From the NCBI GenBank assembly GCA_903862245.1, contig CAIOXL010000016.1, positions 1-64,000 on the forward strand: a stretch of DNA of 64,000 nucleotides. Reading direction: 5' to 3'. Origin of the DNA: an uncultured Geobacteraceae bacterium. Its GTDB lineage: Bacteria; Desulfobacterota; Desulfuromonadia; Geobacterales; Pseudopelobacteraceae. Positions 40,368 to 55,800 of this stretch are shown one piece after another. Position 1 is the stretch's first letter; each line of letters opens with the position of its first letter. Both the position numbers and the translations under genes were made by a program. The notes under the pieces were generated by a model. That model saw only the letters and a program-made list of their open reading frames with translations. It had not been told where the DNA came from and searched no databases.

Positions 40368-41501
40368 TTATTTAACCTCCTTGATCTTATCGAGGATCTG
40401 GTCCGGATTGATCGGTTCACCGTCAACACGGAAAATTCCGAGAACCGGAGCTTTGCCCTGGGCACAACGCTCCAGTTCGAGCGAGCACATCCCCAGATTC
40501 ATCTCAGGAATAACAATTCCCTTGACCCTTCCCGCCAACGCTTTGATCTGTTTGTCAGGAAACGGCCAGAAGGTTTTGATGCGGAACATGCCAGCCTTGA
40601 TACCCTGTTCACGGGCAATATTGACTGCATAACGGGCAGAGCGGGAAGTGGAACCGTATGCAACAACCAGTACTTCAACATCGTCAAGCAGGTATTCCTC
40701 AAAAGTGACGATATCATCGATGTTTGCATCAACCTTGCGGACCTGGCGTTCTTCTTCAGCCTGAACGATCTCAGCTTTGGTAGTCGGAAAACCATCCTGC
40801 ATCTTGTTGAGGCCGGTTACATGGAACTTGTAGCCGGAACCGAATGCGGCCAGTGGCGGTACATCGCCGAAGCTGGTGTCGTACGGTTTGTATTGTTCTG
40901 GTGGAACAGTCGGTGATTTACGTGGAACAACTTCAATTTCACCCTGCTCCGGGAAAACAATCCTCTCACGCATATGAGCCACGATCTCATCGGGCATAAC
41001 CATAACCGGAGTACGATATTTTTCGGAAAGGTTGAACGCACGGATAACCTCTTCATAGGTTTCCTGAACGGAAGCCGGAGTCAGGCAGATAGCCGGGTGG
41101 TCACCGTGAGTGCCCCACTTGGCGCACATAACGTCAGACTGGCTTGGTCCTGTGGGCATACCGGTAGAGGGTCCACCACGCATAACGTTGTACACAACAC
41201 AGGGAATCTCGGCAATGCATCCGTAACCGATAAGCTCCTGCTTCAGAGACAGACCGGGGCCGGATGTGGAGGTAAGCACCTTCGACCCGGCAAGAGATGC
41301 GCCGAGAATGGCAGCCATGGCGCCGATCTCATCTTCCATCTGGATGAATTTCCCGCCGATCTTTGGAAGTTCGATAGACATAACCTCGGCAACTTCGGTC
41401 GAGGGGGTGATAGGGTAACCGCCGAAGAAGTTGCAACCGGCGTATAATGCGCCGTGTGCAGCAGCTTCGTTACCCTGAAGAAACGCTACTTTTTTGGACA
41501 C
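40368..41501 (-). CDS. korA: 2-oxoacid:ferredoxin oxidoreductase alpha subunit
   Basis: FLQGNEAAAHGALYAGCNFFGGYPITPSTEVAE, TSTSGPGLSLKQELIGYG, GGPSTGMPTGPSQSD. Confidence 0.95.
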   Translation of the reverse strand: MSKKVAFLQGNEAAAHGALYAGCNFFGGYPITPSTEVAEVMSIELPKIGGKFIQMEDEIGAMAAILGASLAGSKVLTSTSGPGLSLKQELIGYGCIAEIPCVVYNVMRGGPSTGMPTGPSQSDVMCAKWGTHGDHPAICLTPASVQETYEEVIRAFNLSEKYRTPVMVMPDEIVAHMRERIVFPEQGEIEVVPRKSPTVPPEQYKPYDTSFGDVPPLAAFGSGYKFHVTGLNKMQDGFPTTKAEIVQAEEERQVRKVDANIDDIVTFEEYLLDDVEVLVVAYGSTSRSARYAVNIAREQGIKAGMFRIKTFWPFPDKQIKALAGRVKGIVIPEMNLGMCSLELERCAQGKAPVLGIFRVDGEPINPDQILDKIKEVK

Positions 41502-41521
41502 TGTTCATTCCTCCTGTAGAT

Positions 41522-41719
41522 TTATTCGGTTATGACTTTGATAGCAAAATCGGGACAGCGCAATTCGCACTGCATACATTTAATACATGCTTCAAGGTTC
41601 TTTACTGAAGCATAGAAGCCCTTCATTTCAAGCACGTCTTTGGGACAGAACTCAACGCAAATATGACACCCCTTGCAGTACTTCTCAATAATCTCAATTT
41701 TTGGCAATGTTTTTTCCAT
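41522..41719 (-). CDS. korD: 2-oxoacid:ferredoxin oxidoreductase delta (2x[4Fe-4S] ferredoxin) subunit
   Basis: CKGCHICVEFCPKDV ... CIKCMQCELRCPDFAI. Confidence 0.93.
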   Translation of the reverse strand: MEKTLPKIEIIEKYCKGCHICVEFCPKDVLEMKGFYASVKNLEACIKCMQCELRCPDFAIKVITE

Positions 41720-41779
41720 CTTAGGAAGACTCCTTTATCCGTATTAAAAGGTGGTAAATACAGGCTCCAAAATGTAGCA

Positions 41780-41811
41780 AAAGAAGGGGGGGAAAGCCCC
41801 ACCCTTCTTTC
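41780..41811 (-). terminator. Probable intrinsic terminator after mdh
   Basis: AAAGAAGGG/CCCTTCTTT long GC-rich stem with T-rich 3' side on minus strand. Confidence 0.6.
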
Positions 41812-41840
41812 GCCGGTTCCCAGAAACCTGGAATCAATCA

Positions 41841-44278
<2,438 letters not shown>

Positions 44279-44342
44279 CTAGCTCACTTCGCAACGCAAG
44301 ATACAGAATAAATTATAAAAGAGCTTTGGATGCGCCCGCCTG

Positions 44343-46613
<2,271 letters not shown>

Positions 46614-46770
46614 CTACAAAAGTAATATCGTCACCTGTAGTTCTGAATCTGCAACAGATGCTCTTTCGGTGACACGTGCTGATTTATGTGCGATCAGAAC
46701 AGTAAAATAATGCAGCTTTTTTTGGTGAAACTATATGTTATCACGCCACTTTATAGCCATGATAAAAATC

Positions 46771-46787
46771 TTGTATACAGTATACAA
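46771..46787. promoter_or_regulatory. Perfect 17-bp palindrome TTGTATACAGTATACAA, candidate repressor operator
   Basis: 8-1-8 perfect inverted repeat in the region upstream of the monomeric icd, next to a TTGACA on the minus strand. Confidence 0.6.
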
Positions 46788-46855
46788 AAGCCGGTTGGCT
46801 GTCAAGGAAAAATCGGCTTAAGTCATTGGGTTACGGCAGTTACAGATAGACGGCA

Positions 46856-47551
46856 TTACTGGTTTTTCTTACTGGAATAACGACGGGCCTCAACAGCTTC
46901 ATCACGACTGAAATTTCGTGGTATGACAAATACCTGACCAGGCCAGAGACGCTTGGGATCGCGAATCTGGTCGCGATTAGCCCTGTAAATAAGGGGCCAG
47001 AGCGTTGAATCATTGTATATTTCAGCCCGTGCGGAAATCTGGGGCAGTGTTTCACCGCGGCGTACAGTATAGGAAGTCGGTAGTGACTGCGTAAGCTCTT
47101 TGTATTTTTTCTGAGCTGATTGATCAACATCTGGCGGCCGGCCTGACTGCTGCATTCTCAAGCGCATTTCGGCTTCCGCTGCAGCATGAAGCAACCGTTC
47201 TTCTTCCATTTTTGCAGCGAACTCTGCAGCACGTCGCTGTTTTTCAGCCTCCAGTCGTTTTACGTGCTGCAGAACCTCTGCCTGCAGCATCTCAGCCTTC
47301 TGAAATGCCAACTGGTAATACTCATCTGCAGCCGCATCATCTTCCCTGACGTGATAGAGCGCTTCACCATGCTCAAATGTTTCCAGCAGACTCCGGTATT
47401 CCTGGGGAAACAGCCCGGGGGCCTCACGGCGACCGAGGTCTTCAACCAGAGGTGCCACCTTGCTGCGCCAGGAAGGAACCGTTGTTGTACACGCCGTCAG
47501 AACTGCCCCAAGCAGCACTATGCAAACAGCCTGGCGACAAGCGGCAAACAT
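46856..47551 (-). CDS. LysM-domain lipoprotein-like envelope protein
   Basis: N-terminal lipobox-like VLLGAVLTACTTT, coiled region, C-terminal LysM YTVRRGETLPQISARAEIYNDSTLWPLIYRANRDQIRDPKRLWPGQVFVIPR. Confidence 0.85.
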   Translation of the reverse strand: MFAACRQAVCIVLLGAVLTACTTTVPSWRSKVAPLVEDLGRREAPGLFPQEYRSLLETFEHGEALYHVREDDAAADEYYQLAFQKAEMLQAEVLQHVKRLEAEKQRRAAEFAAKMEEERLLHAAAEAEMRLRMQQSGRPPDVDQSAQKKYKELTQSLPTSYTVRRGETLPQISARAEIYNDSTLWPLIYRANRDQIRDPKRLWPGQVFVIPRNFSRDEAVEARRYSSKKNQ

Positions 47552-47553
47552 GG

Positions 47554-49338
47554 TCAGCCCTGTTTTTCGGCCAGCCGGATACCCAGTTCACGAAGCTGCT
47601 TTGTGTCAACCGGCGAAGGAGCCTCGGACATCATACAAGTACCCTTCTGTGTTTTTGGGAACGCAATAACGTCCCGGATTGAATCACTTCCGGTCAGCAG
47701 CATTATCAAGCGATCCATACCAAACGCGATGCCACCATGGGGAGGTGTGCCAAATTCAAGTGCGTCAAGCAGAAAGCCGAACTTGCTGCGGGCATCCTCA
47801 ACGGACATTCCCAACAGCTTGAACATCAGCGACTGAACATGCTCCTGATGGATTCTGATTGAACCGCCTCCGATCTCATTACCATTCAACACAAGGTCAT
47901 ATGCCTTGGCGCGACAGCGCCCGGGGTCAGACTCAATAAAATCAAGGTCCTCGTCCATTGGAGCGGTAAAGGGGTGATGCACCGCACACCAGCGTTTATC
48001 GTCCTCGTCCCACTCAAGTAACGGGAATTCCGTAATCCAGACAAAACGATAGTCATCCTTACTGGTGAGCTTGAGCAGGTTCGCCAGGTGGTTGCGCAGT
48101 TTGCCGAGCGAATCGTTGACGACCTTCGGCTTGTCGGCTACGAAAAACAGCAGATCGCCCTCTTCGGCACCAAAGGCACCGTTCATGACAGCAATTTCTT
48201 CAGCGGTAAAAAACTTGGCGATCGGAGAATGCCATTCACCATTTTCAATTTTGACGTAGGCCAGCCCTTTGGCACCGTAAATCTTGACGAATTCCGTAAG
48301 GTCATCGATTTCCTTGCGGGAAAACCGGGCACATCCCTTGGCGTTGATCCCCTTGATGATTCCCCCTTTTGAGGCAACATCAGCAAAAACCTTAAAACCG
48401 GAGGCTTTGACGATATCCGTCAGGTCGCACAATTCCATACCAAAGCGAAGGTCAGGATTATCGACACCAAAACGCCGGATCGCCTCAGCATAGGTGAGCC
48501 GTTCCACCGGCAACTGAACCGTAACACCCTTTGCCTCGGTAAAAATGCGGGCGATCAGCCCCTCCATAACCGTTATGATGTCCTCCTGGTCAATGAAAGA
48601 CATCTCGCAGTCAATCTGGGTGAATTCCGGCTGGCGATCAGCGCGAAGATCTTCATCACGGAAACAGCGCACGACCTGAAAATAACGGTCAAAACCGGAA
48701 ATCATAAGGATCTGCTTGAAAATCTGGGGCGACTGCGGCAGCGCATAAAAATGTCCCTGATTGATGCGGGACGGCACCAGGAAGTCACGTGCCCCTTCCG
48801 GAGTCGATTTGGTAAGAAATGGGGTTTCAAGCTCGATAAAACCGTTATCGGTCAGATATGAACGGGTCAACTGAGCAACCTTGGAGCGCAGGATAAGATT
48901 ATACTGCAGCTGAGGGCGGCGAAGATCAAGGTACCGGTACTTCAGCCGGATGTTTTCATTGATATCACTGTGTTCATCCAGCATGAACGGAAGCGGCTTG
49001 GAGCGATTGAGCAGTTTGCATTCCAGCACCTGGATCTCAACCCCCCCGGTTTTCATGTTCGGGTTGACGGTCCCCTCCGGTCTCGGAATAACCGTTCCCC
49101 TGACCGCCAGCACAAATTCACTGCGTACAGATTCGGCAACAGCATGCCCGGACGGGTTGACTTCCGGATCAAACACAATCTGGGCTATCCCCTCCCGATC
49201 GCGCAAATCGATAAAAATGAGTCCGCCATGGTCGCGACGCCGCAGCGCCCATCCCATCAAAATGACCTCTCTGCCGATATCTTCTGTCCGCAGGTCTCCG
49301 CAGTAATGCGTCCGTTTCCAGTTCCCGAGAAAATCCAT
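47554..49338 (-). CDS. aspS: Aspartyl-tRNA synthetase
   Basis: [88 protein letters not shown]. Confidence 0.97.
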   Translation of the reverse strand: MDFLGNWKRTHYCGDLRTEDIGREVILMGWALRRRDHGGLIFIDLRDREGIAQIVFDPEVNPSGHAVAESVRSEFVLAVRGTVIPRPEGTVNPNMKTGGVEIQVLECKLLNRSKPLPFMLDEHSDINENIRLKYRYLDLRRPQLQYNLILRSKVAQLTRSYLTDNGFIELETPFLTKSTPEGARDFLVPSRINQGHFYALPQSPQIFKQILMISGFDRYFQVVRCFRDEDLRADRQPEFTQIDCEMSFIDQEDIITVMEGLIARIFTEAKGVTVQLPVERLTYAEAIRRFGVDNPDLRFGMELCDLTDIVKASGFKVFADVASKGGIIKGINAKGCARFSRKEIDDLTEFVKIYGAKGLAYVKIENGEWHSPIAKFFTAEEIAVMNGAFGAEEGDLLFFVADKPKVVNDSLGKLRNHLANLLKLTSKDDYRFVWITEFPLLEWDEDDKRWCAVHHPFTAPMDEDLDFIESDPGRCRAKAYDLVLNGNEIGGGSIRIHQEHVQSLMFKLLGMSVEDARSKFGFLLDALEFGTPPHGGIAFGMDRLIMLLTGSDSIRDVIAFPKTQKGTCMMSEAPSPVDTKQLRELGIRLAEKQG

Positions 49339-49364
49339 AGTATCCTCCAATCTTAATATGTCTG

Positions 49365-50030
49365 TCAGTTAATCAGTCTGCCGATATTACCGATCCGTGG
49401 CCTGAACTTTTCATGGTCCCACGACCAGTACTTGATAAACGCCAACCCCTTGATCTGATCGCGCCGGACAAACTTCCAGAACCGGCTGTCGTAAGAGCGA
49501 TCACGGTTGTCGCCCATTACAAAGTACGAATTCGGCGGCACCGTAACCGGGCCGAACGTATCTCGCGGATTCATCTCCTTAGGGATAAGATCCTTCTCCT
49601 TATGCACTTCATGGGGGTTTTCATACAGTTTCCCATTGACGTAGACTTTTTTGTCCTTCCCCTCCACCACATCTCCGGGGGTACCGATCACGCGTTTGAT
49701 AAAATCCTTGCTCGGATCCTCCGGATATTCAAAAACGATCACGTCGCCCCGACGCGGGTCACGAATCGTAAGAATCCGTGTATCGGTAAAAGGGATTTTA
49801 GTGCCGTACATAAACTTGCTGACCAGCAAATGGTCACCGATTGCCAGCGTATCTTCCATAGAGCCAGACGGAATTTTGAACGCCTGGACGAGAAACGTTC
49901 GAATTACCAACGCGAGTAATATCGCAATTGCGATGGACTCGGCATATTCGCGGATCAGCCCCTTCTTCTTGAACGGCTCCATTTTCACGGAATCGGATTC
50001 TGCCTGAGTTGAATTCTTCTGTTCTTCCAT
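49365..50030 (-). CDS. lepB: Signal peptidase I
   Basis: [66 protein letters not shown]. Confidence 0.96.
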   Translation of the reverse strand: MEEQKNSTQAESDSVKMEPFKKKGLIREYAESIAIAILLALVIRTFLVQAFKIPSGSMEDTLAIGDHLLVSKFMYGTKIPFTDTRILTIRDPRRGDVIVFEYPEDPSKDFIKRVIGTPGDVVEGKDKKVYVNGKLYENPHEVHKEKDLIPKEMNPRDTFGPVTVPPNSYFVMGDNRDRSYDSRFWKFVRRDQIKGLAFIKYWSWDHEKFRPRIGNIGRLIN

Positions 50031-50056
50031 GCGGGTTCCTTTATATTGGTAGTCGG

Positions 50057-51853
50057 TTAGTCAACCTTCAGAATTGCCAAAAATGCTTCCTGCGGCAACT
50101 CCACGTTACCGACATTCTTCATCCGTTTTTTGCCCTCTTTCTGTTTCTCCAGCAACTTGCGCTTACGGGTAATATCCCCGCCGTAGCATTTTGCCAGAAC
50201 ATCCTTGCGCATCGCCTTGACCGTCTCACGGGCAATGATCTTGTTGCCTATGGCGGCCTGAATAGCCACCTCAAACATCTGCCGTGATATCAGCTCCTTC
50301 ATCTTGGCAACCAGGTCCCGACCACGGAAGTACGCTTTTTCCCGGTGCAGAATAAGAGACAGTGCATCAACCACTTCTCCGTTTATCATGACATTCATGC
50401 GTACCAGATCACTGCGCCGGTATTCCAGATGTTCGTAATCCAGGGAAGCGTACCCTTTTGTGATTGACTTGAGGCGGTCATAAAAATCCAGAACAATTTC
50501 ATTCAGCGGCAGTTCATAGATGATCATGACACGCGTCGGAGTCAGGTACTTAATCTCACGCTGAACACCCCGCTTGTCCTCGCAAAGCGCCAGCACGCCG
50601 CCGACATATTCATTGGGGACATGGACATGGGCAAGAATAAACGGCTCTTCCAGATACTCCGTACTTTGCAGCTCCGGCATCTGATTAGCACTCTGAATGG
50701 AATACACGTCGCCATTCATCTTATGCACCCGATAGACAACCGTCGGTGCGGTGGTGATCAGGTCGAGCCCGAATTCCCGCTCCAGCCGCTCCTGAATAAT
50801 TTCCATGTGCAGAAGGCCAAGGAACCCGCAACGGAAACCGAAACCGAGCGCCAATGAGGTTTCCGGATCGAAGGAGAACGATGAATCGTTTAATTTAAGC
50901 TTGGACAGGGCGTCCCGCAGCTGTTCGTACTGGACGGTGTCAATCGGATACAAACCGGAGAACACCATCGGCTTGACCTCCTTAAACCCCTCCAGCGCGC
51001 GCTCACAGCGACGGTGCAGCAGTGTGACCGTATCACCGACCTTGGCATCCGCAACGTCCTTGATGCCGGCAATGACAAAACCGACCTCACCGGCAGCCAA
51101 CTCCGCCACCTCGACCATCGAGGGGGCAAAAACGCCGACTTTAAGCGCCTCGAAGGAGTTGTTGGTCGACATCAGCTGAATCCTGTCGCCTTTTCTGAGC
51201 GTACCGTCAAAAATACGCACCAGAATAATGACCCCCTGATACTGATCGTACCAGGAATCAAACAGCAGTGCTTTGAGCGGCGCTCCCGAATCACCTTTCG
51301 GAGCCGGTATCTTTTTGACAATCTCCTCAAGGATTTCGTGGGTACCGATACCCTCCTTGGCACTTGCCAGCACGGCATCATGAGCATCAATACCGATGAT
51401 GTCCTCAATCTCCTGTTTGACCCGTTCGGGGTCAGCTGCGGGCAGATCGATCTTGTTCAGTACCGGAAAGACCTCCAGATTGATGTCTAGAGCGAGATAC
51501 ACATTTGCCAGGGTCTGCGCTTCAACCCCCTGAGAGGCATCGACTACCAGCAGGCCACCTTCACAGGCGGCCAAAGAGCGCGACACTTCATAGGTAAAAT
51601 CGACATGGCCGGGAGTATCAATAAGATTCAATACATAATCGTCACCAGCATCAGAGCGGTAATTGAGCCGAACGGTCTGGGCCTTAATGGTAATGCCCCG
51701 CTCCCGCTCCAGGTCCATTTTGTCAAGGAACTGATTCTGTTTCTCCCGATCTGAAACCGTACCGGTGTATTCAAGCAGGCGGTCTGCCAGGGTAGATTTA
51801 CCATGGTCAATATGGGCAATAATGGAGAAATTTCGAATTCTGCTGATATTCAT
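50057..51853 (-). CDS. lepA: Elongation factor 4
   Basis: [81 protein letters not shown]. Confidence 0.97.
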   Translation of the reverse strand: MNISRIRNFSIIAHIDHGKSTLADRLLEYTGTVSDREKQNQFLDKMDLERERGITIKAQTVRLNYRSDAGDDYVLNLIDTPGHVDFTYEVSRSLAACEGGLLVVDASQGVEAQTLANVYLALDINLEVFPVLNKIDLPAADPERVKQEIEDIIGIDAHDAVLASAKEGIGTHEILEEIVKKIPAPKGDSGAPLKALLFDSWYDQYQGVIILVRIFDGTLRKGDRIQLMSTNNSFEALKVGVFAPSMVEVAELAAGEVGFVIAGIKDVADAKVGDTVTLLHRRCERALEGFKEVKPMVFSGLYPIDTVQYEQLRDALSKLKLNDSSFSFDPETSLALGFGFRCGFLGLLHMEIIQERLEREFGLDLITTAPTVVYRVHKMNGDVYSIQSANQMPELQSTEYLEEPFILAHVHVPNEYVGGVLALCEDKRGVQREIKYLTPTRVMIIYELPLNEIVLDFYDRLKSITKGYASLDYEHLEYRRSDLVRMNVMINGEVVDALSLILHREKAYFRGRDLVAKMKELISRQMFEVAIQAAIGNKIIARETVKAMRKDVLAKCYGGDITRKRKLLEKQKEGKKRMKNVGNVELPQEAFLAILKVD

Positions 51854-52117
51854 GGAATCCTTCGTCTACGGAAAATCGGACTGTGAAGGATAAATAAAGA
51901 TGGCGGGAAAGTAAAGGGGAAAAGGGTTTGGGGCGGTCGCACTGGACGACGATATTCGCACTTGACAAGCGGCCGCAGAATGAGGCTTATTTTAGCAGTG
52001 CAACCTAACAAAATTGACAGCTCGCTTCCACAGGTTCTGACACAAAAAGGAACGACACGTATTTCACTCTCCAGACCACCTCATACACCGGAACCACTCC
52101 GGGATCACGACTACTGG

Positions 52118-52573
52118 ATGCGGCAGGCAATCGCCGAAGCCGGCAAGGCACGGGCACGGAATGAAGTGCCGATCGGCTGTATTATTGTCCGCGACGGCAA
52201 AATCATAGCGCGCGGCCATAATCTCCGTGAAACAACACAGGATCCGGCCGGACATGCCGAACTGATTGCCATACGAAAAGCCGCCCGGAAACTTGGTTCC
52301 TGGCGGCTTCTTGACACGATCCTGTATGTTACTCTGGAACCCTGCATCATGTGTATGGGGGCTGTTCTACTGGCCCGTATTCCCACGGTGGTGTTCGGCT
52401 GTTATGACCCCAAGGGGGGAGCCGCCGGCTCGCTCTACAATCTTTCCGCTGATCCCCGCCTTAATCACCGCGTCGCGCTGCTGCCTCAAGTTCTTGAACA
52501 GGACTGTTCCCGGCTCCTGAGTGACTTCTTTGCTGAATTACGCAAGCGCAAGCGAAGTGGACGCCTTACCTGA
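52118..52573 (+). CDS. tadA: tRNA-specific adenosine deaminase
   Basis: GHAELIAIRKAARKLGSWRL, TLEPCIMCMGAVLLARIPTVVFG. Start MRQAIAEAGKA at 52118 likely (ORF opens at 51962). Confidence 0.9.
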   Translation: MRQAIAEAGKARARNEVPIGCIIVRDGKIIARGHNLRETTQDPAGHAELIAIRKAARKLGSWRLLDTILYVTLEPCIMCMGAVLLARIPTVVFGCYDPKGGAAGSLYNLSADPRLNHRVALLPQVLEQDCSRLLSDFFAELRKRKRSGRLT

Positions 52574-53933
52574 CCCTCCCCATCTTCTCGAACTCTTCAG
52601 GCGTGTTCACATTCAGAAATGATGCCGGCTGGCCGCCCAAGTCCCGTACCTCTCTGTAGGGCACCAGTCGGGTGCGCAATCTGGCCAGGATATCCTGAAT
52701 CTTAAATTCTCCCTGTTGAATAGCACAGTCAAAGATATCCTGACAGTGTGATGCATAGAGCGCATGCAGTGGTTCCTGCCCCCCCTCACTGAACGGAATC
52801 ACCGCATCCGCCGCCTCTGCACGACGGTCACACAAATACCGGATGATGGTCGGGTCAAGGAACGGCATATCACAGGCGGTTACGAATGTATGGGGCGTGC
52901 TGCTGTGGACCAGTGCCGAGTGCAGCCCGGCAAGCGAGCCGTGGCCGGGATAGATGTCCGGAACCTTGCGACAGGGGAGAAAGTCATACTCATGCGGCGA
53001 GTTGGTAACAACGATGATATCGTGGAACAGCTGTGCCAGTGTGCGGTAGGTACGGGAGATCATCGGGATACCGTCAACATCAAGCAGTGCTTTGTTCCGC
53101 CCCATACGCTGTGATGCCCCTCCGGCCAGAATAACCCCGGTCACCCCTTCTATTTTTGCCCGATCAGGAAAATCCTCTATCACCTCCGGATGACTGTACA
53201 GAGTGAATGATCCGCCCCGCACGTACCCTATCAGGCATATTCCGGCCTGACGGCAGAGCTTGATCGCCATATCCGTGGGAGATGTCCGTGAGGCAATAAG
53301 AGTGATGCCCATGAGTGACGCCTTGGCAACCATTTCTGCCGAGACTCTCCCGGAGGTCACCAATTCGGCTCCGGATATGTCGATTCCGGCAAAAAGGGCT
53401 TCACCGGCCATCCTGTCGAAGGTGTTGTGCCTGCCAAGATCTTCAGCGTACAAAATGACGCTGCCGTCACGCCCGATGGCCGCAGAATGAATACCGCCAT
53501 GGGATTGATAGTGCGCAGCTTTTCTGGCTAACTCATTCATAAGCGAGAAGATCCGGACCGGAGATCGGCGCACCGGCGGCGGATTACCGGCACTGACCGC
53601 CGGGAGCGTGAACGTGATGCCGGTGCCGCAGCCCGAGGTCAGCACCGGCATCAGCCGTTCCGGCAGCTCCCCCTTGATTCTGATGTTTGCCGTGCCGAAC
53701 TCCTGGCATACGGAGAACATTTCAAAATCATCCAGTGACGACACAAACCCCTGCAGGCGCAGGAAGCCGGCCACCAGAAAGCGTAGATCGTGGGGAGAGC
53801 AGACCAGGGTGGCAATCTCACGCCCGTTTACCACCAGCAGTAACGGAAACTCGTTGACCACGGCCGCAGATATTGCCTCCAGCGCATCATCGCGCCAGGC
53901 AAAACAAGTTTCAGTGTGGCTGTCAGTTTTCAT
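52566..53933 (-). CDS. Fused FdhD sulfurtransferase-like / MobA molybdopterin guanylyltransferase protein
   Basis: N-terminal half FdhD (HDLRFLVAGFL, SGGIHSAA-like HGGIHSAAIG, EDLGRHNTFDRMAGEAL, VTSGRVSAEMVAKASLMGI); C-terminal half MobA (GVILAGGASQRMGRNKALLDVDGIPMISRTY, TACDMPFLDP, FLNVNTPEEFEKM). Confidence 0.92.
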   Translation of the reverse strand: MKTDSHTETCFAWRDDALEAISAAVVNEFPLLLVVNGREIATLVCSPHDLRFLVAGFLRLQGFVSSLDDFEMFSVCQEFGTANIRIKGELPERLMPVLTSGCGTGITFTLPAVSAGNPPPVRRSPVRIFSLMNELARKAAHYQSHGGIHSAAIGRDGSVILYAEDLGRHNTFDRMAGEALFAGIDISGAELVTSGRVSAEMVAKASLMGITLIASRTSPTDMAIKLCRQAGICLIGYVRGGSFTLYSHPEVIEDFPDRAKIEGVTGVILAGGASQRMGRNKALLDVDGIPMISRTYRTLAQLFHDIIVVTNSPHEYDFLPCRKVPDIYPGHGSLAGLHSALVHSSTPHTFVTACDMPFLDPTIIRYLCDRRAEAADAVIPFSEGGQEPLHALYASHCQDIFDCAIQQGEFKIQDILARLRTRLVPYREVRDLGGQPASFLNVNTPEEFEKMGRVR

Positions 53934-53953
53934 ACTCTCCGGCTCCGGTGATT

Positions 53954-53985
53954 AAAAAAAAGGGGGAAACGTAAGTCTCCCCCCT
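53954..53985 (-). terminator. Intrinsic terminator after lysC
   Basis: Minus strand GGGGGAGACTTACGTTTCCCCCTTTTTTTT. Confidence 0.75.
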
Positions 53986-54018
53986 GACAAAACTAAGTTA
54001 CGCCGCCCGCCCTATGAA

Positions 54019-55233
54019 TCAGTCGGCCAGGCCAAACGATTCGTGCATGACGCGTACGGCCAGTTCGGTGTATTTTTCGTCAATAACTACCGAAATTTTG
54101 ATCTCCGATGTAGAAATCATCTGGATATTGATGCCGTTCTGGGAGAGAGCACTAAACATCTGTGTTGCCACACCGGCGTGGCTCCGCATCCCGAGGCCGA
54201 CGATTGATATTTTACTGATATTTTCATCGGAAAGGACCTGCTTGGCCTGAATTTCCCGGGCAACTTCGTTCGTGATCAGAAGCGCCTGCTTCAGATCAGC
54301 CTTGGTAACGGTAAAGGTGAAGTCGGTCATACCGCCATCGCTGACGTTCTGCACAATCATATCCACCGAGATAGCGGCATCTGACAGCGGTGTAAGGATT
54401 TTTGCGGCAATACCAGGTTTGTCGGGTACTCCCTTAACAGCAATTTTGGCCTCATTCTTGTCGTATGCTACCCCTGAAACGAGTATTCCTTCCATATCCT
54501 TATCCTCCCTGGTAACCATCGTACCGGTATTTTCATTAAGGCTTGAGCGGACGTGCACGTCCACGTTATATTTTTTGGCAAACTCTACCGACCGGATCTG
54601 CAGCACTTTGGCTCCCAGACTGGCAAGTTCAAGCATCTCGTCATAGGAGATTTTTTCAATTTTTCGCGCCTCTTTACACACATTTGGATCGGTAGTGTAC
54701 ACCCCGTCAACGTCAGTATAAATCTCGCAGACATCTGCCTTGAGCGCTGCTGCGATAGCAACTGCGGAGGTGTCGGAACCGCCGCGTCCCAGCGTTGTGA
54801 CATTGCCGTCGGCATCAATACCCTGGAAACCGGCCAGAACGATAATAGTGCCCTCTTTGAGATCGGCACGGATATTCGTATCACCGATGCTCTCAATCCG
54901 GGCTTTCGTCGCGGTGGAGTCGGTAATGATCGGTACCTGCCACCCTTGATAGGATTTTGCCTTGTACCCCTGGGACTTCAGATACATGGACAGCAGCCCG
55001 ATGGTCACCTGCTCGCCGGTTGCCACCAGTACATCATATTCGCGGCCGTCCGGTATTTCACACATTTCATTGGCAAGCGCAACCAGCTTGTTGGTTTCGC
55101 CCGACATGGCGGAAACAACAACAATCACGTCATTTCCGGCGTCATAGGTTTTGATGATGCGTTTGGCAACATTCTTAATGCGATCGGGTGAGCCGACCGA
55201 GGTGCCGCCGTACTTCTGTACTACTAGCGCCAT
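54019..55233 (-). CDS. lysC: Aspartate kinase
   Basis: MALVVQKYGGTSVGSPDRIKNVAKRI, TLGRGGSDTSAVAIAAAL, tandem ACT region. Confidence 0.97.
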   Translation of the reverse strand: MALVVQKYGGTSVGSPDRIKNVAKRIIKTYDAGNDVIVVVSAMSGETNKLVALANEMCEIPDGREYDVLVATGEQVTIGLLSMYLKSQGYKAKSYQGWQVPIITDSTATKARIESIGDTNIRADLKEGTIIVLAGFQGIDADGNVTTLGRGGSDTSAVAIAAALKADVCEIYTDVDGVYTTDPNVCKEARKIEKISYDEMLELASLGAKVLQIRSVEFAKKYNVDVHVRSSLNENTGTMVTREDKDMEGILVSGVAYDKNEAKIAVKGVPDKPGIAAKILTPLSDAAISVDMIVQNVSDGGMTDFTFTVTKADLKQALLITNEVAREIQAKQVLSDENISKISIVGLGMRSHAGVATQMFSALSQNGINIQMISTSEIKISVVIDEKYTELAVRVMHESFGLAD

Positions 55234-55284
55234 ACTGCTCTCCTTGGTGGAAAAATATTGAGGGCGGAATCCGAAGACTCAGCT

Positions 55285-55800
55285 CTATACCAGATATCCT
55301 GCCGTCGGGTCAAAGATTTTTTTGCTGCGGAGGTTCGCCGCCAGCAGTTCAAGAACGCCGTCCGACTGTCGCCCGGAGCTGGTTATGGTAATGGTGCGCA
55401 GGTCATCTCCCCCATGTTCGAACAGGAGTGTCAGTACATCGGGCGGCAGCAGTTCCGAAAGTCGCTCGGACCATTCAACCACACAGACCCCATCACCATA
55501 AAAAAACTCCTCGAAGCCAAGTTCGACGATGTCGTCATCGCCGGTCAGCCGGTAAAAATCAAAATGGTAGACCGGTGTGTCGCCCGGATAGCAATTCATG
55601 ATGGCGTATGTCGGGCTTGCAACCAGGCCGCTGCTCTGGGGTGCCAGCGACGCCACGACTCCCCGGGTCAGACAGGTCTTCCCGCCGCCGAGGGTGCCAC
55701 GCAGGGCCAGAAAGGCACCGGGCCGGAGCAGCGAACCGATGCAGGCTCCCAGCTCTTCCGTAGCACCTGCCGAGCCGGATGTGATCCGCAGCCCCGGCAC
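55285..55800 (-). CDS. tsaE: tRNA threonylcarbamoyladenosine biosynthesis ATPase
   Basis: ALRGTLGGGKTCLTRGVVASL, VASPTYAIMNCYPGDTPVYHFDFYRL, VVEWSERLSELLP. Confidence 0.92.
   Translation of the reverse strand: MPGLRITSGSAGATEELGACIGSLLRPGAFLALRGTLGGGKTCLTRGVVASLAPQSSGLVASPTYAIMNCYPGDTPVYHFDFYRLTGDDDIVELGFEEFFYGDGVCVVEWSERLSELLPPDVLTLLFEHGGDDLRTITITSSGRQSDGVLELLAANLRSKKIFDPTAGYLV

Noticed and set aside
51854-52117. Searched for SRP (ffs) RNA near tadA
   Set aside because: The characteristic GGTCAGG...GGAAGCAGCC core is absent.
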